Assembly (NCBI GenBank): GCA_021300155.1
Contig: JAJTID010000017.1
Coordinates: 115,481 to 179,480, forward strand
Length of the DNA stretch: 64,000 nucleotides
From: Pirellula sp.
GTDB taxonomy: Bacteria; Planctomycetota; Planctomycetia; Pirellulales; Pirellulaceae
Reading direction: 5' to 3'
This document shows, in pieces, positions 26,366 to 36,733 of this stretch. Position numbers and translations under genes: made by a program. Numbering within the stretch: the stretch's first letter is position 1; every line of letters starts with the position of its first letter. The notes under the pieces are model-generated. The model was given only the letters and a program-made list of their open reading frames with translations. It was not told the origin of the DNA and did no database searches.

Positions 26366-28912
26366 CTATACGTCAAGGTTTCGAACTTCGAGAGCATGTT
26401 TCTCGATAAATTCTCGGCGTGGTTCGACTTTATCGCCCATCAAAACGCGAAACATCTCGTCTGCCGCAGCCGCATCGGACAAAAGAACCTTTACCATCGT
26501 TCTGCACGATGGGTTCAAGGTGGTGTCTCGCAATTCTTCGGCATTCATTTCACCCAACCCCTTGAACCGAGTAATCGACAGACCTTTGCGACCCGATTCT
26601 CGGATCGTAGGCAAGAGTTGACGTAGGTCTTCGAGACCCGTGGGGGCTTCGTCTCGGATCACCTGAAATCGCGAATCCGTCGCCCCAGTTCGTTCTTTCG
26701 GAATCAAGTCTTCGATCGTGAAGCCGAACTCTGCAAGCTCTTTTAGCCCTGTGTTGATCGTACGCACTTCGAACAACTCGGTGATGTGCGCAACAGCGGC
26801 CTTTTCTTCGCTATCTTTCTTGGAATCGCTACTCTTTTGTGCTTCGGTGGAACCGGTCCCAGAAGGCATCGGAGCTTCATCGATCTGCACTTTGCGACTG
26901 GCCATGAATTCGTCCAGTTTGTCGCGAGTCACAAACCAATGATCTTCTGTTCCCATATCCAAATGGAACACTGGCAGCCGTCCCGTTTCCACTTCCATCC
27001 GCTCGGAATGAACACGCAATGAAATGCCGCGTCGCTCTAAATTGAGAAGTGCGTCTTCCATGGTGGAGAGCGTGGTGCAAAGTTTTCGCATTTGCTCCCC
27101 TTCAAATTTGCGTCCGCGATCGTCGATGAATTGACTGTCTGAAAGCCCTTTCTCTTGAAGCTGGTGTTTCATTTCCTCTTCGGACTGGACGTAGTACTTT
27201 TCTTTTTTCCCTCGCACGACACGAAACAATGGCGGTTGCGCCAAGTAGACGTGTCCACCTGCCACCAACTGGTACATCTGTCGATAAAAGAAACAGAGCA
27301 GCAACGTTCGAATGTGAGAACCATCGATGTCAGCGTCAGTCATGATGATGATTCGATTGTAGCGGCGTTTCGCAATGTCTTGGTCTGCACCGATACCGCT
27401 ACCGATAGCCTGGATCATCGACATGACTTCTTCGTTCGCCAAAACTTTATCTTCGCGACTCTTGTAGGCGTTGATGATCTTTCCACGCAAAGGCAAAATC
27501 GCCTGTGTATCGCGGAACCGGCCACCTTCGGCACTACCACCTGCCGAATCACCTTCGACGAGGTAGAGTTCGCACTCTTCCATCTTGCTACTGATACAAT
27601 CGCGCAACTTGCCAGGCAAACCGCCACCACCCAAAACGTCTTTTCGTTTTCTCAAAGCATCTTTGGCTTTGCGGGCCGCTTCACGTGCTTCTGCAGCGAG
27701 CAGTCCTTTTCGTACAAGCAGCTTGGCATTCTTCGGGTTCTCTTCCAAGTACTTCGAGAGAGCCTCGCCGACGACCGAGTTCACAATCCCTTCGACTTCG
27801 CCGTTACCCAGTTTGTGTTTTGTCTGCCCTTCGAACTGCGGGTGACCGACTCGGACGCTGATGATACAGGTCAATCCTTCGCGGAAATCATCACCTGTCG
27901 GGCTCAAGTCTTTGAAAAGGTTTTCTTTCTTACCGTATGCGTTCAATGTTCGCGTAAGCGCGGACCGGAAGCCTGAAACGTGCGTACCCCCCCCAGGTGT
28001 ATTGATGTTGTTGCAATACGAATGAAGGTTTTCGGTATATTCCTCAGAGTACTGCAATGCGATCGCGTATGCGAAGTCACCTTCTTTGCCTTTGATCGTG
28101 ATGACATCTTTGTGAACGACGTCGCTGGCACGATTCAAGTGCTCGACAAACTCTTCGATCCCTCGTTCGTAGTAGAACTCTTCCGTAAGGTCCGCGCGAT
28201 CATCGCGCACACGAATTCGAACGCCACTATTCAAAAACGCCAATTCCTGAAGTCGCTTGACCAATGTGTCATAAGAAAACTTAGTGATTGGGAAGATCTG
28301 GCTATCGGGTTTGAAGGTAGTCTTGGTACCTTGCTTCGTGGTGGTACCGGATTCGCGCACAGGACCGGTGGCAACACCTCGTTCGTAGGATTGCGTGTAG
28401 ACTCGGCCATTGCGATAAACTTCGACCTCGCACCATTGGGACAAGAAGTTCACGACCGTGACGCCGACACCGTGCAGACCGCCGGAATGCTCGTACGCTT
28501 TCTTTTCAAATTTTCCGCCGAACTTCAGAATGGTCATTACCCCTTCGAGGGTCGACATCTCTTTTTGCATCAGCTCGGAAAGTTGCGCGTGGCGATCGGT
28601 AGGGATCCCTCGCCCGTCGTCTTCGACAGTCACCGAGCCATCCGAGTTGATGGTCACGGAAACAGCTTTGGCATGCCCCGCCATCGCCTCGTCGACGGAG
28701 TTATCAACGACTTCGTAAACCAGGTGATGGAGTCCATGAAGGTTCGTATCCCCGATATACATACTCGGGCGTTCCCGCACGTGCTCCAAGTCGTTTAGAT
28801 GCTTGAGATCTTCGCCGGAATAGCCACCCTCAGGAGCACCGGAATTGTCTCTCTCAAGGTTATTAGTGTCGGTCTTTTCCATCTCAAAGTTTTGGTCGCT
28901 GGATGCGTTCAT
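26366..28912 (-). CDS. gyrB: DNA gyrase subunit B
   Basis: ATPase subunit of the type II topoisomerase that introduces negative supercoils. 848 aa from ATG 28912 (MNASSDQ). The frame is open 48 codons further upstream, but that stretch has no family character; ATG 28882 is another option. The GHKL ATPase domain shows VVDNSVDEA and [10 protein letters not shown]. Toprim motifs are EGDSAGG and [13 protein letters not shown]. The tail has [16 protein letters not shown]. Between the last two lies an insertion that includes a Ser/Lys/Glu-rich linker, at about the place where E. coli GyrB carries extra sequence. It heads the run gyrB-hisB-fmdB. gyrA, dnaA and recF are not in the window. Confidence 0.95.
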   Translation of the reverse strand: MNASSDQNFEMEKTDTNNLERDNSGAPEGGYSGEDLKHLNDLEHVRERPSMYIGDTNLHGLHHLVYEVVDNSVDEAMAGHAKAVSVTINSDGSVTVEDDGRGIPTDRHAQLSELMQKEMSTLEGVMTILKFGGKFEKKAYEHSGGLHGVGVTVVNFLSQWCEVEVYRNGRVYTQSYERGVATGPVRESGTTTKQGTKTTFKPDSQIFPITKFSYDTLVKRLQELAFLNSGVRIRVRDDRADLTEEFYYERGIEEFVEHLNRASDVVHKDVITIKGKEGDFAYAIALQYSEEYTENLHSYCNNINTPGGGTHVSGFRSALTRTLNAYGKKENLFKDLSPTGDDFREGLTCIISVRVGHPQFEGQTKHKLGNGEVEGIVNSVVGEALSKYLEENPKNAKLLVRKGLLAAEAREAARKAKDALRKRKDVLGGGGLPGKLRDCISSKMEECELYLVEGDSAGGSAEGGRFRDTQAILPLRGKIINAYKSREDKVLANEEVMSMIQAIGSGIGADQDIAKRRYNRIIIMTDADIDGSHIRTLLLCFFYRQMYQLVAGGHVYLAQPPLFRVVRGKKEKYYVQSEEEMKHQLQEKGLSDSQFIDDRGRKFEGEQMRKLCTTLSTMEDALLNLERRGISLRVHSERMEVETGRLPVFHLDMGTEDHWFVTRDKLDEFMASRKVQIDEAPMPSGTGSTEAQKSSDSKKDSEEKAAVAHITELFEVRTINTGLKELAEFGFTIEDLIPKERTGATDSRFQVIRDEAPTGLEDLRQLLPTIRESGRKGLSITRFKGLGEMNAEELRDTTLNPSCRTMVKVLLSDAAAADEMFRVLMGDKVEPRREFIEKHALEVRNLDV

Positions 28913-29513
28913 CAGGATTCCATAAAAACGAGTTAGGGCTGCAATTTTCCGCGAAATGGAACAATTCCCAGACCCACCTACGAAGCGCTCGAAGTATACA
29001 CGAATCGGCCCGTCTTGTCGCCCTCTCTGTGCGCGTGAATCTTGCGAAACATCCAATTAAAACCGACCTTTCCACGAATCTCGACAGCCTCTCCGTCACC
29101 CAATGCTGGCAAGCGACGGCGTACCGTCATGAGACTGCAGATTCGGAGACTGTCCTTCATCTTTGCCCCATAAAAAAATCACAACGCTTCAGAACAAGAA
29201 ACGCGACCTGGCAGCATTCCCTTTCCATGGCAATGTAGCTGCGATCAAAAAAGCAGTTGCCAAAAAGCTGCAGTTATTCTCAAAGACCTGAATCGACCAT
29301 AGACTCGCAGGGACTAAACCTAATTAATTCATGCAACGATCTATTTCGGAATCATGCGACATTTGACACACTTGCAATTCGCAATCAGATGACGATTGCG
29401 TTATGCAATAGTCACAAGTAAAGTCATCGGCGATTGCTCAAGAGCCAATCGTCGTATGTTGAATCTCATGCGGTTCCGACGAGAGTCGAAATCCAAAGGA
29501 CCTAATGTGAATT
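28913..29513. other. Intergenic region between divergent genes
   Basis: A 601-bp gap between leftward gyrB and the rightward HxlR gene. Short frames exist on both strands but none has a recognisable domain. The right half contains the promoter and dyad cluster described at 29363-29409, plus a weaker dyad CGATTG-N9-CAATCG at 29431-29451. Confidence 0.5.
29363..29409 (+). promoter_or_regulatory. Candidate promoter with two TTGC-N5-GCAA operator-like dyads
   Basis: TTGACA at 29363-29368 is a consensus -35 box; TCAGAT at 29385-29390 is a weak -10 at 16-bp spacing. The same short palindrome TTGC-N5-GCAA occurs twice: at 29372-29384, between the boxes, and at 29396-29408, just beyond the -10 box. 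The copies start 24 bp apart. HxlR-type regulators bind short palindromes in their own promoter regions, so the neighbouring gene product is the natural candidate ligand. The assignment rests on pattern and position only. Confidence 0.45.
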
Positions 29514-29855
29514 ATGCCAGCCAACCGTCGCTCACCGTGCCCTGTCGCATGCACGTTAGATATTTTCGGCGATAAATGGACGCTACTCGTGAAACGTGAC
29601 ATGCTGCTCGGGAGAACGCAATTCACAGAGTTTAGCGATTCGCCAGAAAAGATTGCGACCAATATTCTGTCGGACCGGCTTTCAAAGCTTGTAGAACATG
29701 GCTTGGCGGAACGACATCGGTCGGACGAATCTGCTGGACGAGTTAGCTACACGCTGACTTCGAAAGGGAAATCTCTCAAGCCGGTGCTGCGTGCGGTCGC
29801 AAATTGGGGCTTGAAAAACTTCGAAGGGACGGAGGCTCGGCTAACACCGAAGTAG
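29514..29855 (+). CDS. HxlR-family transcriptional regulator
   Basis: 113 aa, a winged-helix domain. The HxlR signature CPVACTLDIFGDKWTLLVKRDML is cut by none of the usual variations; the helix-turn-helix follows (FSDSPEKIATNILSDRLSKL) with a wing (GRVSYTLTSKG). Cys9 and Cys13 stand just before the first helix. N-terminal Cys residues of HxlR relatives such as YodB and HypR sense quinones or disulfide stress. The stop is eight bases before the next gene, so it probably controls the AKR-kinase-phosphatase fusion and itself. Confidence 0.88.
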   Translation: MPANRRSPCPVACTLDIFGDKWTLLVKRDMLLGRTQFTEFSDSPEKIATNILSDRLSKLVEHGLAERHRSDESAGRVSYTLTSKGKSLKPVLRAVANWGLKNFEGTEARLTPK

Positions 29856-29863
29856 TCAACGCC

Positions 29864-31765
29864 ATGCATCCTAACATCATCGACGTATTTGGCACGACAA
29901 CGCATCGACTCTGCCTTGGCCTCCTGCGGTTGTGCACTGAAGGACGCGTAGAAGAATCGGAAGCGATACGGGTCATTCATTTTGCACTGGATCATGGAGT
30001 TCGATTGCTTGACACGGCCGACTCGTATTGTTTGGACAACTCCGATTTTCATTACGGTGAATCGTTGGCATGCAAAGCAATCGGTTCTTGGAACGGCGAT
30101 CGCGATTCCGTTCGCATCTTCACCAAAGTCGGCTTGGTCCGTCCTCAAGGAAAATGGATTCCGAACGGGTCCGCGAAACATATTCGCAAGTCCGTCGAGA
30201 TGGCCCTCAAGTGTTTGGAGGTCGAGCAAATATACTTGCTTCAATTGCATGCCAAAGACACGCGCGTCCCATTCGAGGAGACGTTAAGTGCACTGGCGGC
30301 ATTGCAAGCCGAAGGAAAGGTTGCCCATCTCGGCTTGTGCAACGTGGGGCCCGCGGAGGTTCGACAAGCCCAACAACATTTTCAAGTCGCCGCATTGCAA
30401 TGCGAACTAAGCCTACTTTCTCGCAAGTCTGCGACGGACGGGCTGCTCTTGCTCGCAAACGAGCTTGGCATTCCGTTCTTAGCGCACCGGCCACTGGGTG
30501 GTTATGCCAAAGTAGAAAAACTAACCACCAATCGTGTCCTGAAACCGATTGCCGAACGCTACCAACGTTCGCCTCACGAGATCGCGCTAGCCGCATTGCT
30601 GCAAGCCGACGCTCGCATCATTCCCCTGATCGGTGCAACCAAATGTTCAAGCGTAGCTTCATCGATTGGTACATTGTCACTGCCGCTGGATATCAGCGAC
30701 AAGACTGTTATCGACATCAAATACTCGTTCACTCCCGATCCCGACGCTGCTGCTAGCATCCTACCCCAAGCGATCCCGACAACCCTGCGAACCTTGGAGC
30801 CAAATGCTGGACCGAGCAACCTACCTGAGGTAGTGATCGTTATGGGGATTCAAGGGGCTGGAAAAACCGAATTGGTGGGGTCCTACACAAAGGATGGCTA
30901 TGCACGGTTGAATCGAGACGAACTTGGAGGCAAGCTAGAGGACCTTAACGACCGCTTAGCAACTCTGCTCGCATCAGGATCTACTCGTGTTGTGCTCGAC
31001 AATACGTATCCCACGAGAGTCTCGAGAGCCGGAGTCGTTCGCGTCGCTCATCAAGCGGGAGTTCCTGTCCGCTGCTGTTGGATCGACACACCGATCCATG
31101 AAGCTAGGAGAAACGTCGTGCTACGAACGCTCGTGCGGTACGAACGATTGCTCGGTCCTAGCGACATGAAAGAGCTTGCAAAACAGGATACGAACTTGCC
31201 TCCACCGCCAGCGATGCAAAAGTGGATCGACACGCTGGAAGCTCCGAGCAGCGACGAAGGGTTCTCGGCAATCGATCGCATTCCTTTCGTGAGAAAGCAC
31301 GAACCGCAACATACAGCCAAGGGGCTCTTGTTAGATGTCGACGGAACATTGCGAATCACCAAGAGCGGTGAAATCTATCCTCGATCCGCGAGCGATGTAA
31401 CTTTGTTACCGAATCGCAAAGAGGTATTAAGTCGCTGGATCGAGGATGGGTATCAATTGTTCTTTGTATCGAATCAAAGCGGTGTTGCGTCAGGCAAGCT
31501 AACATTGATGGATGCGCAGATGGCTTTTCTGCGAACAGCGGAGCTATTGGAATTGCCAGTAACCGAGATCGCGTTCTGTCCGCATCCCGCATTCCCAGTC
31601 GGTTGCTTCTGCAGAAAGCCGATGCCAGGCTTGGGTGTTTATCTGGCTCACAAGTACCGACTGAGCTATGACGATTTGATCATGGTAGGAGACATGGACA
31701 GCGACCGCCACTTCGCCGACGGTCTAGGAATTCGGTACAAAGATGCAAAAGAATTTTTTGCTTAA
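29864..31765 (+). CDS. Three-domain fusion: aldo/keto reductase, PNK-type kinase, HAD phosphatase
   Basis: 633 aa from ATG 29864 (MHPNIIDVFG); an earlier in-frame start would overlap the HxlR gene. Residues 1-285 are an aldo/keto reductase with the full tetrad D50, Y55 (LLDTADSY), K88 (FTKVG) and H129 (LQLHAK). Residues 320-460 are a P-loop kinase like T4 polynucleotide kinase: GIQGAGKTE (K334), LNRDELGG (D352, the base position in the T4 enzyme) and VVLDNTYPTRVSR (D379). Residues 485-633 are a HAD phosphatase: LLDVDGTL (D491, D493), SNQSG, CRKP (K585) and GDMDSD (D610). Kinase followed by phosphatase is the order of T4 Pnkp, which heals RNA or DNA ends. Every visible catalytic residue is kept, so all three activities may be live. 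What links a reductase to end healing, or whether the kinase acts on a small metabolite, is unknown. Confidence 0.85.
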   Translation: MHPNIIDVFGTTTHRLCLGLLRLCTEGRVEESEAIRVIHFALDHGVRLLDTADSYCLDNSDFHYGESLACKAIGSWNGDRDSVRIFTKVGLVRPQGKWIPNGSAKHIRKSVEMALKCLEVEQIYLLQLHAKDTRVPFEETLSALAALQAEGKVAHLGLCNVGPAEVRQAQQHFQVAALQCELSLLSRKSATDGLLLLANELGIPFLAHRPLGGYAKVEKLTTNRVLKPIAERYQRSPHEIALAALLQADARIIPLIGATKCSSVASSIGTLSLPLDISDKTVIDIKYSFTPDPDAAASILPQAIPTTLRTLEPNAGPSNLPEVVIVMGIQGAGKTELVGSYTKDGYARLNRDELGGKLEDLNDRLATLLASGSTRVVLDNTYPTRVSRAGVVRVAHQAGVPVRCCWIDTPIHEARRNVVLRTLVRYERLLGPSDMKELAKQDTNLPPPPAMQKWIDTLEAPSSDEGFSAIDRIPFVRKHEPQHTAKGLLLDVDGTLRITKSGEIYPRSASDVTLLPNRKEVLSRWIEDGYQLFFVSNQSGVASGKLTLMDAQMAFLRTAELLELPVTEIAFCPHPAFPVGCFCRKPMPGLGVYLAHKYRLSYDDLIMVGDMDSDRHFADGLGIRYKDAKEFFA

Positions 31766-32263
31766 CTGGCAACTCTCAAGAAGTATTTTTCTGAACAGTA
31801 AATTGCGGCGTTAGAATGGGAGTGCAATAGAACCGAAGAGAAAACGGTGTTTGGTAAGCCCCTCGACGATTTTTGCATCGTTTGGCCATTCGACGCCGAA
31901 CGCTCACTCAACGATGGCTCCGACGCCGATAATGACTTCGTGGAACCGTTGGCCTCTGCATTGCGTTCATGATTACAGTGCGTGTCCGTGGTTGTTTCCC
32001 AACCCAAGCGTCCGATTCCCCAAAAACACCCCGAATCGCATGAATTTTCAACCAATTCTAATCCACTTCTAATCCACCGACGGACATTGCCGCGAACTGG
32101 TCATCATTGCTATTCTGGGTCTTGTTGAGTACTCTTAGAGGTCCCGCCTCGGCGACGTTCGCCCTTATCACGAAGCCTGCCGTTTGCGACCATTTTGATG
32201 GAAACAATGTCCGTTGCTCGAACGCTACACTGGATTATTCGCAAGGTAAATGAGTTACATGAC
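31766..32263. other. Intergenic region
   Basis: A 498-bp stretch between the fusion gene and the DUF1549/DUF1553 gene. I see no gene, RNA or strong hairpin. The last 69 bp are open in the next gene's frame but read like leader sequence. Confidence 0.4.
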
Positions 32264-35074
32264 ATGATTCGTCGATACGTGGTTTACATCAGCTTTTTTG
32301 TCCTCGGAAGCACAAACCTCCTCGGGATCGCCATCATTCGGGGTAACGATCCGGCGGAACGAGAGGTCTTTTTCGAAACCAAAGTCCGCCCACTTTTGAG
32401 CCAACATTGCCTCGAATGCCATGGCGTTAAGGAGCAATCGGGAGGATTGCGATTCGATTCTTCGACTGCCATTACCAGAGGTGGTAGCTCAGGCCTGATC
32501 GTGATTCCCGGTGCCCCCGACAAGAGCCCGCTCGTCCAAGCAATTCGCTATGCAGATCCCAATCTAGAGATGCCCCCGAAAGGCAAACTGACCGACGCCG
32601 AAATCGCAACTTTGGTGGAATGGGTTCGAACCGGTGCATATTGGCCAAAAGGAAATGAACCGGATGCCGTAGAACAACTGCCTCCGGCCAAAAGGATTGA
32701 CCAGATCCGTGAGTCGCATTGGGCCTATCGACCTATCCAGGCAGCTGCTCCTCCCAAGGTGAAGGATTCCAAATGGCCATGGCACCCCATCGACAATTTC
32801 ATTCTGTCCGCTCTAGAGTCCCAAGAGATTACGCCCAACCGACAAGCTGACCGTCGCACTTTAATTTTGCGTGCTTATTTTACACTTCTCGGTTTAGCAC
32901 CATCCTACGACGAGGTCCAAGCGTTTGTTGCTGACGATTCACCGCAAGCATTTTCTAACATGATCGATCGCTTGCTCGAAAGCCCACATTACGGAGAGCG
33001 TTGGGCTAGGCATTGGTTGGATGTCGCTCGATTTGCGGAGACCACGGGCTACCAAGCAGGCAGCAGGGACACTACTTACCCGTACGCGTATACGTATCGA
33101 GATTATGTGATCAAAGCGTTCAATGACGACAAACCGTTCAACGAATTCATACTCGAGCAATTGGCTGCGGATCAACTTGAACTCGACGATGCAAGCAAGC
33201 ATAAACTGGCGGCACTCGGCTTTCTCACCGTGGGGCGAAAGTTTATGGGGAATGAACACGAAATCATCGACGACCGCATTGATGTGACGACCCGAGCGTT
33301 CCTCGGCACGAGTGTTGCCTGCGCACGATGTCACGATCACAAATATGATCCGATCCCCACTGCCGATTACTATTCGTTGTACGGCGTCTTCGCTAGTTGC
33401 CAGGAGCCGGAGATTCTACCCCTATTGGGCGATCCGAAATCAACACCAGGATACGAGGAGTTCCTCGAAGCCAAGGCCAAGAAACAAGAAGAGGTAGACA
33501 AATGGCTCGAGAAGAAGCGAGTGGCTACCGAACAAGAGCTCCGTTCTCGAATTGCAGATTACCTCGTCCATCTGGCTAAGCTGAGGCAAGACTCGAACCC
33601 GAAAGGAGTCAAGAAGATCGGCGAACGTGGACCGCTGCGGCCTCGAGCCGTTGCGCGATGGCAAGACTTCATGAAAAACCTGGATGTAAAGAATCATCCT
33701 GTGTGGGGTGCACTCTATCGATTCGGCAAGATCTCGAAAGAATCGTTCGCGGAGGATATGAATTCGATACTCAGCGAAGCATCAAGCGACCAATTGCAAG
33801 GTCTACATTCGAGTCTCGTTGCGAAATGGCGTGAGACTCCTCCAGAGTCATTAGTAGATGTCGCTCAGTCGATTGGGGAAAAACTGGAAGAGGTTTTGAA
33901 GAGCTGGAACGAACTAAAGAAGAAAGAGCCGACCGCAACACGACTCGCCGACGATAGCGATGAAGAATTACGGGGCGCGATGTTTGCTACCGACAATCCA
34001 ACGTCGTTAACGGCCGACCAAATGATCGCTCATTTGGATCAAGCGGAACGGAATGAGTACAATCAACAGCTGGGAAAAATCAAAAGCGTCGAAGCGTCGC
34101 ATCATGGCTCACCTGCACGCGGCATGGTCGTTGTCGACAGGCCGAATCCACACGATCCGGTGATCTTCAAACGGGGCCAGCCCGGCAACCCTGGAGACAG
34201 CGTTCCTCGAAGATTCTTACAACTGCTATCTCACGTCGACGGAGGTAAACCGTTTGTGAAAGGGAGCGGCCGACTTGAGCTTGCGCAAGCGATCGCGCAT
34301 CCGAACAATCCACTTACCTCTCGCGTGATAGTCAATCGAATTTGGCAACATCACTTCGGAACAGGGCTAGTCCCTACCGCGAGTGACTTTGGTTCGCGTG
34401 GCGAAAAGCCATCGAACCCCGAGCTCTTGGATTATCTGGCGAAAGAGTTCATGACCGACGGATGGTCGATCAAACGATTGCATCGACGCATCATGCTTTC
34501 GGCGACATGGCAACAATCGAGCGAAGTACACAGCGAGGGCCAATCGATCGACCCAGAGAATCGATTGCTGTGGCGTATGCCTCGCCGTCGTTTGGAGTTC
34601 GAGCCATTGCGAGATCGATTGCTGACCTCGACCGACAAACTCGATCGAACGATCGGTGGTCGCTCGGTCAAAATCCATGAAGACGCGACTAGACGCGGAC
34701 TCTATGCTTACGTCGATCGAGAAGACATCCCAGGTCTGTTGGCGAGCTTCGATCTACCGAGTCCTGATGCCAGCCAAGCAACTCGTGCTAGAACCACCGT
34801 TCCTCAACAAGCACTGTTTTTGATCAACGCAAAGTTTGTCATCCAACAAGCAGAAACGCTGGCGTCGAAAACGTCATCGATCGAATCAACGCAAGATCGA
34901 GTCAAGGCTCTCTACAAACGAACACTTGCTCGCACACCAGATGAACAAGAATTACGCATGGCGATTGATTTTCTAGACGCGGCCAAAACGTCGGCCGAGG
35001 CACAGAAAATCGATCCTTGGAGCCAGTTGGCACAAGTGTTGTTGCTGAGCAACGAATTCGCTTTCGTAGACTAA
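32264..35074 (+). CDS. Planctomycete cytochrome-c/DUF1549/DUF1553 protein
   Basis: 936 aa from ATG 32264 (MIRRYVV), which gives a membrane-type signal; an ATG at 32195 would add 23 residues. A c-type heme motif CLECH (C49, C52, H53) marks the PSCyt1 domain at about 30-115, with MPPKGKL supplying the likely Met ligand. DUF1549 follows at about 165-380 (GERWARHWLDVARFAETTGY and a CARCHDHKYDPIP motif). DUF1553 occupies about 680-920 (NRIWQHHFGTGLVPTASDFG). These proteins are expanded in planctomycetes and almost always precede a DUF1501 gene, as here, 15 bp away. A role in periplasmic degradation of complex organics is often proposed but unproven. Confidence 0.9.
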   Translation: MIRRYVVYISFFVLGSTNLLGIAIIRGNDPAEREVFFETKVRPLLSQHCLECHGVKEQSGGLRFDSSTAITRGGSSGLIVIPGAPDKSPLVQAIRYADPNLEMPPKGKLTDAEIATLVEWVRTGAYWPKGNEPDAVEQLPPAKRIDQIRESHWAYRPIQAAAPPKVKDSKWPWHPIDNFILSALESQEITPNRQADRRTLILRAYFTLLGLAPSYDEVQAFVADDSPQAFSNMIDRLLESPHYGERWARHWLDVARFAETTGYQAGSRDTTYPYAYTYRDYVIKAFNDDKPFNEFILEQLAADQLELDDASKHKLAALGFLTVGRKFMGNEHEIIDDRIDVTTRAFLGTSVACARCHDHKYDPIPTADYYSLYGVFASCQEPEILPLLGDPKSTPGYEEFLEAKAKKQEEVDKWLEKKRVATEQELRSRIADYLVHLAKLRQDSNPKGVKKIGERGPLRPRAVARWQDFMKNLDVKNHPVWGALYRFGKISKESFAEDMNSILSEASSDQLQGLHSSLVAKWRETPPESLVDVAQSIGEKLEEVLKSWNELKKKEPTATRLADDSDEELRGAMFATDNPTSLTADQMIAHLDQAERNEYNQQLGKIKSVEASHHGSPARGMVVVDRPNPHDPVIFKRGQPGNPGDSVPRRFLQLLSHVDGGKPFVKGSGRLELAQAIAHPNNPLTSRVIVNRIWQHHFGTGLVPTASDFGSRGEKPSNPELLDYLAKEFMTDGWSIKRLHRRIMLSATWQQSSEVHSEGQSIDPENRLLWRMPRRRLEFEPLRDRLLTSTDKLDRTIGGRSVKIHEDATRRGLYAYVDREDIPGLLASFDLPSPDASQATRARTTVPQQALFLINAKFVIQQAETLASKTSSIESTQDRVKALYKRTLARTPDEQELRMAIDFLDAAKTSAEAQKIDPWSQLAQVLLLSNEFAFVD

Positions 35075-35089
35075 CCCTCACTATTGAAC

Positions 35090-36574
35090 ATGAATCCACA
35101 AGATCCCATATCTTTGATTCGCGAGCTAGGAAACATGCCCGCCAGTCGGCGTGAGTTTTTGCGCCGAAGCGGTGTCGGCTTTGGTTCGATCGCTATGGCC
35201 GGTTTGTTGGCAGAGGATTCGGGGCGAATGTTTGCAGATGGCTCTGCAGCTCTAACAGAGCAATCCCATCCGAACCCGATGCACCCGAAGCAACCACACT
35301 TCGCGGCCAAAGCAAAAGCGGTTATCCATCTCTTTATGAATGGCGGACCGTCACAGGTGGATACCTTTGATCCCAAGCCAGCTTTGGACAAACATCACGG
35401 TCAACCGGTACCGAACAATCTTCGAACGGAGCGAGAGACGGGGGCGGCCTATCGTTCCCCGTTTAAATTCCAGAAGTACGGCCAAAGCGGGATCGAGGTC
35501 AGCGAGCTGTTTCCTCATGTGGGCGAGATGATCGATGACGTTTGCGTGATTCGATCGATGCATGCGAATGTACCCAATCACGAACCATCGCTGATGTTGA
35601 TGAACTGCGGTGATGCGACATTGGTCCGACCCGCGGTTGGCTCGTGGGTTACCTATGGGCTAGGCAGCGTAAACCAAAACTTGCCGGGTTTCATCGCAAT
35701 GTGCCCGGGCGGATATCCCATCAAAGGATCTGAGAACTGGCAATCCGGTTTTTTGCCTGGAGCCTATCAGGGCACCTATATCAACACAAAGAACAAAGAC
35801 ATTGAAAAGCTGATCGCTAACATACGCAACGCTTCCGGAATCACCCAATCCGACCAACGTCGACAACTCGATCTACTGCAAGCTATCAATCGCCGACATC
35901 AAGAAGCGAGGCAGCAGGATGCGGAGCTAGAAGCACGATTGCAGAGTTTTGAGTTGGCATACCGAATGCAAATGGATGCGAGCGAGGCATTCGATATCAA
36001 TCAAGAGCCACAGTCCATTCGAGAAATGTATGGTGACACCGTTCAAGCTCGGCAGATTCTCATCGCTCGAAGGCTCGTCGAACGAGGAGTGCGTTATATT
36101 CAATTGTGGCATGGCAACGGACAACCGTGGGACAGTCACGATAAGGTCGAAGAGAACCATCGCAAGCTGGCAGGTGAATGCTCGCAAGCGATCGGTGCAT
36201 TGCTGAAAGATCTCAAACAACGCGGGCTACTCGATAGTACGCTTGTCGTTTGGGGGGGCGAGTTCGGACGAACGCCAACTGTGGAACTGCCTAAGCCGGG
36301 CGCGAATGCAGGTACGACGAGCGGCCGTGATCACAACCACTATGGGTTCACGATGTGGCTTGCAGGTGGTGGTGTCAAAGGTGGTTATGTGCACGGCGCC
36401 ACCGATGAGTTCGGATTTGAGGCGGTGGAGAAAAAGGTGCACGTGCACGATCTTCATGCAACGATGCTGCATCTCTTAGGATTCGATCACACGAAGCTTA
36501 CGTTCCGGTATGCCGGTCGCGATTTCCGACTCACCGACGTGCATGGAAATGTTGTCCATGATATTATCTCTTAA
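35090..36574 (+). CDS. DUF1501 sulfatase-like protein, Tat-exported
   Basis: 494 aa from ATG 35090; a TTG two codons upstream is less likely. A twin-arginine-type signal is present (SRREFLRRSG at 19-28). The body has the DUF1501 pattern of the alkaline-phosphatase/sulfatase fold: LFMNGGPSQVDTFDPKP near 80, HVGEMIDDVCVIRSM, VVWGGEFGRTPT and GRDHNHYGFTMWLAGGGVKGG. It is the regular partner of the DUF1549/DUF1553 gene upstream; the two are likely co-transcribed and both products are exported. Confidence 0.92.
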   Translation: MNPQDPISLIRELGNMPASRREFLRRSGVGFGSIAMAGLLAEDSGRMFADGSAALTEQSHPNPMHPKQPHFAAKAKAVIHLFMNGGPSQVDTFDPKPALDKHHGQPVPNNLRTERETGAAYRSPFKFQKYGQSGIEVSELFPHVGEMIDDVCVIRSMHANVPNHEPSLMLMNCGDATLVRPAVGSWVTYGLGSVNQNLPGFIAMCPGGYPIKGSENWQSGFLPGAYQGTYINTKNKDIEKLIANIRNASGITQSDQRRQLDLLQAINRRHQEARQQDAELEARLQSFELAYRMQMDASEAFDINQEPQSIREMYGDTVQARQILIARRLVERGVRYIQLWHGNGQPWDSHDKVEENHRKLAGECSQAIGALLKDLKQRGLLDSTLVVWGGEFGRTPTVELPKPGANAGTTSGRDHNHYGFTMWLAGGGVKGGYVHGATDEFGFEAVEKKVHVHDLHATMLHLLGFDHTKLTFRYAGRDFRLTDVHGNVVHDIIS

Positions 36575-36644
36575 TGATGTTGGCTTTGCGAAGGGCGTGT
36601 TGTTATGGCAGTGATTCGAACGCCCATCGCAGACTCCGGGACGT

Positions 36645-36659
36645 GCCACCCAAAGTGGC
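36645..36659. terminator. Possible terminator between convergent genes
   Basis: GCCAC and GTGGC form a five-base stem with a five-base loop, and a short T-run (TTTTT) begins about ten bases later on the plus strand. It lies between the DUF1501 gene and rtcB. The stem is short and the T-run distant, so this is weak. Confidence 0.25.
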
Positions 36660-36733
36660 CAACCTCAGTTTTTAGTGGACAGAGCATTGGCCTTTTTCGA
36701 AACGGGCTGCTCACAAACCATCGATAGTGATTA

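Noticed and set aside
27155..28798. Two long plus-strand frames (about 270 codons each)
   Set aside because: Both are antisense to gyrB and give compositionally odd products without motifs.
28978..29160. 60-codon minus-strand frame upstream of gyrB, considered as a dciA/DUF721 candidate
   Set aside because: It lacks DUF721 features and a convincing start, and overlaps the non-conserved upstream extension of gyrB.
32264..36574. DUF1549/DUF1553 and DUF1501 pair as a novel system
   Set aside because: The pairing is a widespread planctomycete arrangement; its function is unproven but the locus is not unusual.
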